From Nocardia takedensis NBRC 100417 (GTDB lineage: Bacteria; Actinomycetota; Actinomycetes; Mycobacteriales; Mycobacteriaceae), in contig NZ_BAGG01000019.1 of assembly GCF_000308695.1 (NCBI RefSeq), positions 1 to 64,000 of the forward strand: a stretch of DNA of 64,000 nucleotides, written 5' to 3'. This document shows positions 44,701-64,000 of the stretch, piece by piece (the first letter of the stretch is position 1; every line of letters begins with the position of its first letter). Under the pieces are notes generated by a model that was not told the DNA's origin, did not search any database, and was given only the letters and a program-made list of their open reading frames with translations. Position numbers and translations under genes: made by a program.

Positions 44701-47700
44701 ACCCGGGTGCGTCCCGAGCAGCGCTTCGACGCGTTGCTCGCGGCGGTCCGCGCACGCGACCTCGAGGTGCTCGAGCACGCGGAGGTGCCGTTCGAGCGGT
44801 TGGTCGAGGTGCTCAATCCGGTGCGTTCGGCCGCGCGCAGCCCGCTGTTCCAGATCGGCCTGTCGTTCCAGAACCACGAGAAGACCTCGTTCGAGTTGCC
44901 CGGTCTCACGGTGACCGGTGTCGAATTCGACACCGGTCTGGCCAAGACCGACCTCCAGCTCACCCTCACCGACGGCTACGCCGCCGACGGCGCACCCGAC
45001 GTGATCGGAGCCGAGTTCACCTACGCCACCGATCTTTTCGATCGCGCCACCGTCGAAGGGTTCGCCCGTCGCTACCTGCGCGTCCTGGACGCGATCAGCG
45101 CGGACGACACGGTCGCGGTCGGTGCGATCGACATCCTCGAACCGGAGGAGAGCGCGCGCGTCCTGCGCACCTGGAACGCCACCGGGCGCGCCACGGACAC
45201 CTCGGCGACGCTGGTCTCCCTGCTCGACGCCGCGGTGGCGCGTTTCCCGCAGCGCACGGCACTGGTCGGCGCGGACGGCGACCGGATCACCTACGCCGAA
45301 CTCGACGCCAGGGTGAATCGTCTCGCGCGGCATCTGATCGCGCGCGGTGTGGGTCCCGAGTCGCCGGTCGGGTTGGTGCTGCGGCGTTCGGTGGACCTGG
45401 TCGTGGCGATGTACGCGGTGGCGCGGGCGGGCGGCGCGTACGTGCCGATCGATCCCGACCAGCCCGCGGGGCGGCGCGAGCACATCCTGGGCGCGGTCGC
45501 CCCGGTCTGCGTGCTCACCACCTCCGACACGGGTTTCCTGACCCCGATCGCGCTCGTGATCCGCGTGGACGCGGTCGATCTCGACCATGTGCCCGCCGGG
45601 CCGATCACCGACGCGGAACGGCGGGCACCCCTGCGCGCGGGCAACACCGCCTACATCATCTTCACCTCCGGATCGACCGGCGTGCCCAAGGGCGTCGCGG
45701 TCAGCCACGGCGCGATCGTCAACCAGTTGCTCTGGAAGCGGGAGACTTTCGCGCTGACGCCGGACGACGCCGTCCTGCTCAAGACCGCCGCCACCTTCGA
45801 TCTGTCGGTGTGGGAGTTCTGGTCGGCGGTGCTGTGCGGCGGACGTCTGGTGATCGCCGCCCGCGACGGCCTGCTCGACCCGGGCGCGCTGGTGGCGCAG
45901 ATGGCGCGCGAGAAGGTGTCGGTCCTGCACACGGTGCCGTCCCTGTTGGACGCGCTGGCGGCGGGCCGATTGCCGGAGTCGCTGCGGGTGGTCCTGGCCA
46001 TCGGCGAGGCGCTGCCCGCGGCCTCGGCGCAGCGGATCGTGCGCGACAACCCGCGGGTGAGTTTGTTCAACGCCTACGGTCCGACCGAGGCGGCGGTGTC
46101 GATCACCAGTCACCGGGTCGGGCCCGCCGACACCTTCTCGGTGCCGATCGGTCGGCCCGCGCACAACAGCCGGGTCTACGTCCTCGACTCGCGACTGCGC
46201 CCGGTGCCGGTCGGCGTGCCCGGCGAGTTGTATCTGGCGGGAGCGCAGTTGGCGCGCGGGTACGTGGGTCGCGCGGAGTTGACCGCCGACCGGTTCGTGG
46301 CCGATCCGTTCGAAACCGGGGCCCGCATGTATCGCACGGGTGACCTGGTCGTCTGGACATCCGACGGCGAGTTGGACTACCGGGGCCGCACCGACTTCCA
46401 GGTGAAGGTGCGCGGTGTGCGGATCGAACTGGGCGAGATCGAGGCCGCGCTGCTGGCGGTGCCGGGTATAGCGCAGGTCGCGGTGGTGGCTCGGCGCGAC
46501 GAGCGGGTGGGCGACAACAAGTTGGTGGCGTATCTGGTCGGTCCCGGTGCGGGCGAGGCGGACCGGGTGAAGGCGGCGCTGGCCACCCGGTTGCCCGCGA
46601 CCATGATCCCGTCGGCGTTCGTGGCGCTGGACGCGCTGCCGCTGAACAGCAACGGCAAACTCGAGCGCAAGGCGCTGCCCGATCCGGCGGCCGAGGCGCG
46701 GGTCTTCCGTGCGCCGTCGACGCCGGTCGAGGAGATCGTGGCGAAGGTGTACGGGGAGGTGCTCGGCGTCGAATCGGTCGGCGCCGACGACGATTTCTTC
46801 GAGTTGGGCGGTACGTCGCTGGCGGCGATCCGCGCGGTGGGGATGCTGCGCACCGCGACCGGCGCCGATCCCAAGGTGCCGTGGTTCTTCACCGACGCGT
46901 CGGTGTCCGGGCTGGGCGCGCGCATCCAGGCGGCGATGGCGGGCGCGGTGGACTTCGACGAGCGTTCGGAGGAGGCCCTCGGGGTCGTGCTGCCGATCCG
47001 CGCGCGCGGCGACGCGCCCGCGGTGTTCGCCATCCATCCGGTCTACGGCCTGTCCTGGTCCTACTCCGGGTTCGCGCGGCACATCGCCAAGCGGCGACCG
47101 CTCTACGGCCTCCAGTCGCCCGCGCTGTCGGAATCGGAGTATCTGCCCGAGACGCTGGACGTGATCGTGCGCCGCTACGTCGAGGAGATCCGCGCGATCC
47201 AGCCCGAGGGGCCTTATCACCTGCTCGGCTGGTCACTGGGCGGTGTGCTCGCGCACGGCGTGGCGGTGGCGTTGCAGGCGCGGGGCGCGCGGGTCGCTTC
47301 GCTGATCATGCTGGACAGCAAACTCGGCGGTGATCTCGAGCACGTCCGCGGCGACATCGCGGGTCTGCTGAACCAGGTGGGCGTGCCCCGCTCGGCCATG
47401 GTGCTCGACGGGGGAGTGGACGATCTGAACGAGGAGGCGCTGGCCGCCCTGCACACGGTGCTCCCGGGCGAACTGGCGGTGCTGACCGAGCAGCGGTTGC
47501 GGCGGATGTACCGGTCGGCGCTGCGCTCGGTGAGCCTCGTGGACTTCCACCGGCCGGGCGTCTACCGGGGTCGGCTGGACTTCTTCAGCGCCGAGGGCAA
47601 CGACCTGGCGAAGACCTGGCAACCCTATGTCGAGGGCATGATCGTCGACCATCCGGTGGAGGCTCCGCACGCGCTGATGACGTCACCGGAGGTGATCGAG

Positions 47701-47742
47701 GTGATCGGCCCGGTGATCGCGGCGGTGATCGACCCGGCCTGA
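38737..47742 (+). CDS. NRPS3: trimodular synthetase A-T-C-A-T-C-A-T-TE
   Basis: A 3001-aa synthetase with an Arg-rich tail ([18 protein letters not shown]), then A1. Landmarks: A1 TSGSTG at 180; T1 Ser568; C2 VHHIAADG at 752; A2 FTSGSTG at 1237; T2 Ser1628; C3 VHHVSADG at 1820; A3 FTSGSTG at 2309; T3 Ser2694 in GGTS; TE with GWSLGG Ser2833 and a terminal PHALMTS His. There are no E domains. Codes by eye: A1 DALFVGAVAK (resembles aromatic codes), A2 DVWDFILVSK, A3 DLWHLIAVSK (both unassigned). A2 has Gly instead of Glu in the FDVSLWGY motif. The GTG start has GGGGAGG about 10 nt upstream and overlaps the leader ORF stop. Modules 1-2 are close paralogues of NRPS4 modules 1-2. It may extend the chain from NRPS2 or act alone. 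Confidence 0.93.
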   Translation: MTRSAPTRPVRTARARVRTLPHLLATAAETDPHRVAVRFATAERTVGELTYAELDQRSNRLARLLIQRGIGPEDRVAVGIPRSLESVLAVWAVAKTGAAFVPVDPNYPAERVAHMISDSGAVLGLTVFEHSGAVPALVEWIVYDDPAFQRELTTRYSAEPPSNDERTARLRAEHPAYVIYTSGSTGLPKGVVVTQAGIAGYCAEQRARLGVFGDAITLHFSSPSFDASILELLLAVGGAATMVVVAPTVLGGAELAEVLRRERVSHAFCTPGALSTVDPEGLDDLRVVVAGGEGYAPELVRRWAVALPSGEVRAFHNAYGPTEATVATNISGPQRGDHPLTIGTPLAGVSEYILDDRLSSAPAGVVGELYVGGAQVARGYHRQPGLTATRFVADPFGAPGSRLFRTGDLIRTTANGEPEVLGRNDFQVKIRGFRIELGEIDAVLAGHPGLDFAITVGHELDTGTTVLVSYVHAAPGLSVDVDEVIEHARRSLPTHMVPTVVMALDAIPLTPAGKLDRAALPEPRLRERAYRAPETGIEKQVAEVFTELLAPDRPVGTDDDFFDLGGNSLLATRAAARLGADLDTQISPRLLFEFSSVAAFARALAGMAGSGRRPVLTPRPRPELIPLSPAQQRMWFLSRFDPESAVNNIPFAVRLSGTLDTGALRAAVADLLARHETLRTVYPAVDGVGHQRVLPTERALPDLEPRPMGEDELRPWLMGSVLAGFDVSAEVPLRMGLARLAAHEHVLSVVVHHIAADGASVAPMVRDLMTAYIARTGGAAPEFAPLPVQYADYTLWQRELLGDESDPTSLAATQLDYWRKELAGLPERLELPTVRPRPAVASGRGAVHGFEIPADLAIGLRGLALEHGASLFMVVHAGLAVLLARLAATEDVAIGTPVAGRGERELDDLIGMFVNMLVLRTPVGPHTSFVDLVAAVKDTDLRAFSNADVPFERLVEVLDPVRSQAHHPLVQVALFFQNLDSATLALPDLSVEVVEFDGAVAQFDLQITVEPDSAATAPVPAAITYAADLFDADAVADLADRLVRVFAAVVADPERPVGSIELLAPLERDRILLNWNDTGRFVSSELLLDGYRRAAAADPDAVAVVYEGAELTYREFDARVNRVARLLIARGVGAESLVGLAMRRSADLVVGMYAILAAGGAYVPLDPDHPAERIGHILDTARPVCVLSTSADAAALPSGVEVLALDRLDLDGLDPSPVRPEDLVRQVRRDHPAYVIFTSGSTGRPKGVAVPHLAIHNQISWMLAQYPLGPADVYFQKTATTFDVSLWGYFMPLRAGARLVVATPDGHRDPTYVAETIARERVTVTDFVPSMLTVFAAHAPAAALTTLRHVFVIGEALPPETVSAFAAISDAAVHNLYGPTEAAVSVTYQHADAASSGSVPIGLPQWNTQVYVLDSRLRPVPAGVVGELYLAGNQLARGYVRRPDLTADRFVANIFGFGTCMYRTGDLVAWRRGANGEYALDYLGRSDFQVKFRGQRIELGEIETALLAIDAVSQAVAAVVATPTGDQLVGYAVPAPGHRVDADGIRAALADTLPAYMVPNAIVALDAFPLNASGKLDRKALPAPVFAVEEFRAPSTPTEGIVAEVFAEVLGVARVGLDDDFFALGGNSLLAMQVAARLGAALDTTVPVRSLFESTTVVALAADLARSAGSGHTRPPLTAMPRPERIPLSPAQQRYWFLNQYDPAASAVDNIPLAVRLTGTLDVAALGHAIGDVFARHEVLRTRYPRSEDGPHQVVLPAPATAFTLTPIPVRPADLLAKVVEFATITFDVSVDVPVAVALFEIVRAPGELVREHVVAFTVHHVSADGVSMGPLARDVMRAYASRLTGQAPDWSPLPVQYADYALWQRAVLGAEDDPSSVAARQIGYWKSALDGLPEQLDLPSDRPRPAVRSFRGATVRVEISPSRHARLREVALAHNASLFMVCNAALAVLLSRLSGSDDVAVGTPMAGRGAPELDQLIGMFVNTLVFRTRVRPEQRFDALLAAVRARDLEVLEHAEVPFERLVEVLNPVRSAARSPLFQIGLSFQNHEKTSFELPGLTVTGVEFDTGLAKTDLQLTLTDGYAADGAPDVIGAEFTYATDLFDRATVEGFARRYLRVLDAISADDTVAVGAIDILEPEESARVLRTWNATGRATDTSATLVSLLDAAVARFPQRTALVGADGDRITYAELDARVNRLARHLIARGVGPESPVGLVLRRSVDLVVAMYAVARAGGAYVPIDPDQPAGRREHILGAVAPVCVLTTSDTGFLTPIALVIRVDAVDLDHVPAGPITDAERRAPLRAGNTAYIIFTSGSTGVPKGVAVSHGAIVNQLLWKRETFALTPDDAVLLKTAATFDLSVWEFWSAVLCGGRLVIAARDGLLDPGALVAQMAREKVSVLHTVPSLLDALAAGRLPESLRVVLAIGEALPAASAQRIVRDNPRVSLFNAYGPTEAAVSITSHRVGPADTFSVPIGRPAHNSRVYVLDSRLRPVPVGVPGELYLAGAQLARGYVGRAELTADRFVADPFETGARMYRTGDLVVWTSDGELDYRGRTDFQVKVRGVRIELGEIEAALLAVPGIAQVAVVARRDERVGDNKLVAYLVGPGAGEADRVKAALATRLPATMIPSAFVALDALPLNSNGKLERKALPDPAAEARVFRAPSTPVEEIVAKVYGEVLGVESVGADDDFFELGGTSLAAIRAVGMLRTATGADPKVPWFFTDASVSGLGARIQAAMAGAVDFDERSEEALGVVLPIRARGDAPAVFAIHPVYGLSWSYSGFARHIAKRRPLYGLQSPALSESEYLPETLDVIVRRYVEEIRAIQPEGPYHLLGWSLGGVLAHGVAVALQARGARVASLIMLDSKLGGDLEHVRGDIAGLLNQVGVPRSAMVLDGGVDDLNEEALAALHTVLPGELAVLTEQRLRRMYRSALRSVSLVDFHRPGVYRGRLDFFSAEGNDLAKTWQPYVEGMIVDHPVEAPHALMTSPEVIEVIGPVIAAVIDPA
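40561..43260 (+). repeat. NRPS3 copy of a duplicated C2-A2 block
   Basis: C2 and A2 of NRPS3 match 49755-52455 of NRPS4 closely at DNA level. Patches are identical for many tens of bases, for example 42042-42130 against 51249-51337, separated by more diverged stretches. The pattern suggests duplication followed by gene conversion. The two A2 domains share the same specificity code. Confidence 0.7.
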
Positions 47743-47757
47743 TTCTTCGAACACCTG

Positions 47758-47807
47758 TGCCCCGATGCGCGCGGGGTGGAGCCGCGCGTCTGGTAACGAT
47801 CGGGGCA
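47758..47807 (+). terminator. Compound hairpin between NRPS3 and NRPS4
   Basis: The outer stem TGCCCCGAT (47758-47766) with ATCGGGGCA (47799-47807) is a perfect 9 bp. Inside it, CGCGCGG and CCGCGCG (about 47768-47774 and 47782-47788) form a second stem. It starts 16 nt after the NRPS3 stop. There is no T-run, but a stem this long is likely to terminate or attenuate. Confidence 0.55.
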
Positions 47808-47872
47808 TCACTCTACGATGCACTCGGGTGGGCGCTGGGGCGGGAGCACACGATCGGGCCGTAGTGGATGGT

Positions 47873-47878
47873 TAGGGT
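47873..47878 (+). promoter_or_regulatory. Weak candidate -10 element for NRPS4
   Basis: TAGGGT lies just before the leader micro-ORF and fits the TANNNT pattern; there is no recognisable -35. If used, the transcript would begin within a few bases of the micro-ORF ATG at 47889. Confidence 0.2.
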
Positions 47879-47888
47879 GAACTGCTGT

Positions 47889-47941
47889 ATGAACCGGGTG
47901 TACTGGGATCGCGCCGGCGTGACACGGTCGAAGGCACGGCG

Positions 47942-47945
<4 letters not shown>
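47889..47945 (+). CDS. Leader micro-ORF overlapping the NRPS4 start
   Basis: ATG at 47889 opens an 18-codon frame (MNRVYWDRAGVTRSKARR). An internal GTG at 47919 would give only the last 8 residues. Its TGA overlaps the NRPS4 ATG as ATGA. AGGGTGA lies about 10 nt upstream. It parallels the basic leader peptide in front of NRPS3. The sequences differ, but position, 4-nt overlap and Arg-rich C-terminus are shared. Confidence 0.38.

Positions 47946-64000
<16,055 letters not shown>

Overview
The window is high-GC actinobacterial DNA. Its gene content (a Baeyer-Villiger monooxygenase, acyl-CoA metabolism, a SCO5389-type protein and very large NRPS genes) fits Nocardia or a close relative in the Mycobacteriales. 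The genus is an inference, not something the sequence proves. It falls into three regions.

Region 1 (1-7433) is the right-hand end of an integrated conjugative element. A VirB6/TrbL-like membrane protein, a PrgI-VirB4 fusion ATPase, one or two small proteins and a large serine recombinase form a tightly packed operon with 4-bp overlaps. The element ends at a tRNA-Arg(CCU) gene on the minus strand. The recombinase reading frame has no stop before the tRNA and runs antisense through it, so its C-terminal tail seems to depend on the insertion site.

Region 2 (7434-17556) looks like ordinary chromosome. It holds a small membrane protein, an esterase plus Baeyer-Villiger monooxygenase pair (minus strand, probably one operon), an acyl-CoA dehydrogenase divergent from a fatty-acyl-CoA ligase, a SCO5389-like protein, a nitronate monooxygenase, a secreted M23 endopeptidase with a structured 5' leader, and a LuxR-type regulator that directly precedes the NRPS locus.

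Region 3 (17764-64000 and beyond) is a nonribosomal peptide synthetase locus of four giant genes, all on the plus strand. NRPS1 is A-T-E-C-(C relic)-A-T-E-C-(C relic)-A-T-TE. NRPS2 is A-T-C-A-T-C-(degenerate A). NRPS3 is A-T-C-A-T-C-A-T-TE. NRPS4 is A-T-C-A-T-C-A-T-C-A-T-E-C-A-T-TE and is cut by the window end. Every protein starts with a short Arg-rich tail followed directly by an A domain, and two TE domains are complete with a third beginning. This suggests either separate peptides or an unusual hand-over: NRPS1 could make a D,D,L tripeptide, NRPS2+NRPS3 a pentapeptide (if NRPS2's terminal C domain acts on the first carrier domain of NRPS3), and NRPS4 a pentapeptide with a D-Thr-like fourth residue. 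Only two specificity codes match textbook codes (Ser in NRPS2 module 2, Thr in NRPS4 module 4). I saw no MbtH-like gene, transporter or tailoring enzyme inside the window.

The most unusual features are the two eroded C-domain C-lobes left after E-C cassettes in NRPS1, the catalytically dead A-like domain ending NRPS2, the micro-ORFs overlapping the NRPS3 and NRPS4 starts by 4 nt, the recombinase/tRNA junction, and the six repeated short motifs in the tail of the VirB6-like protein.
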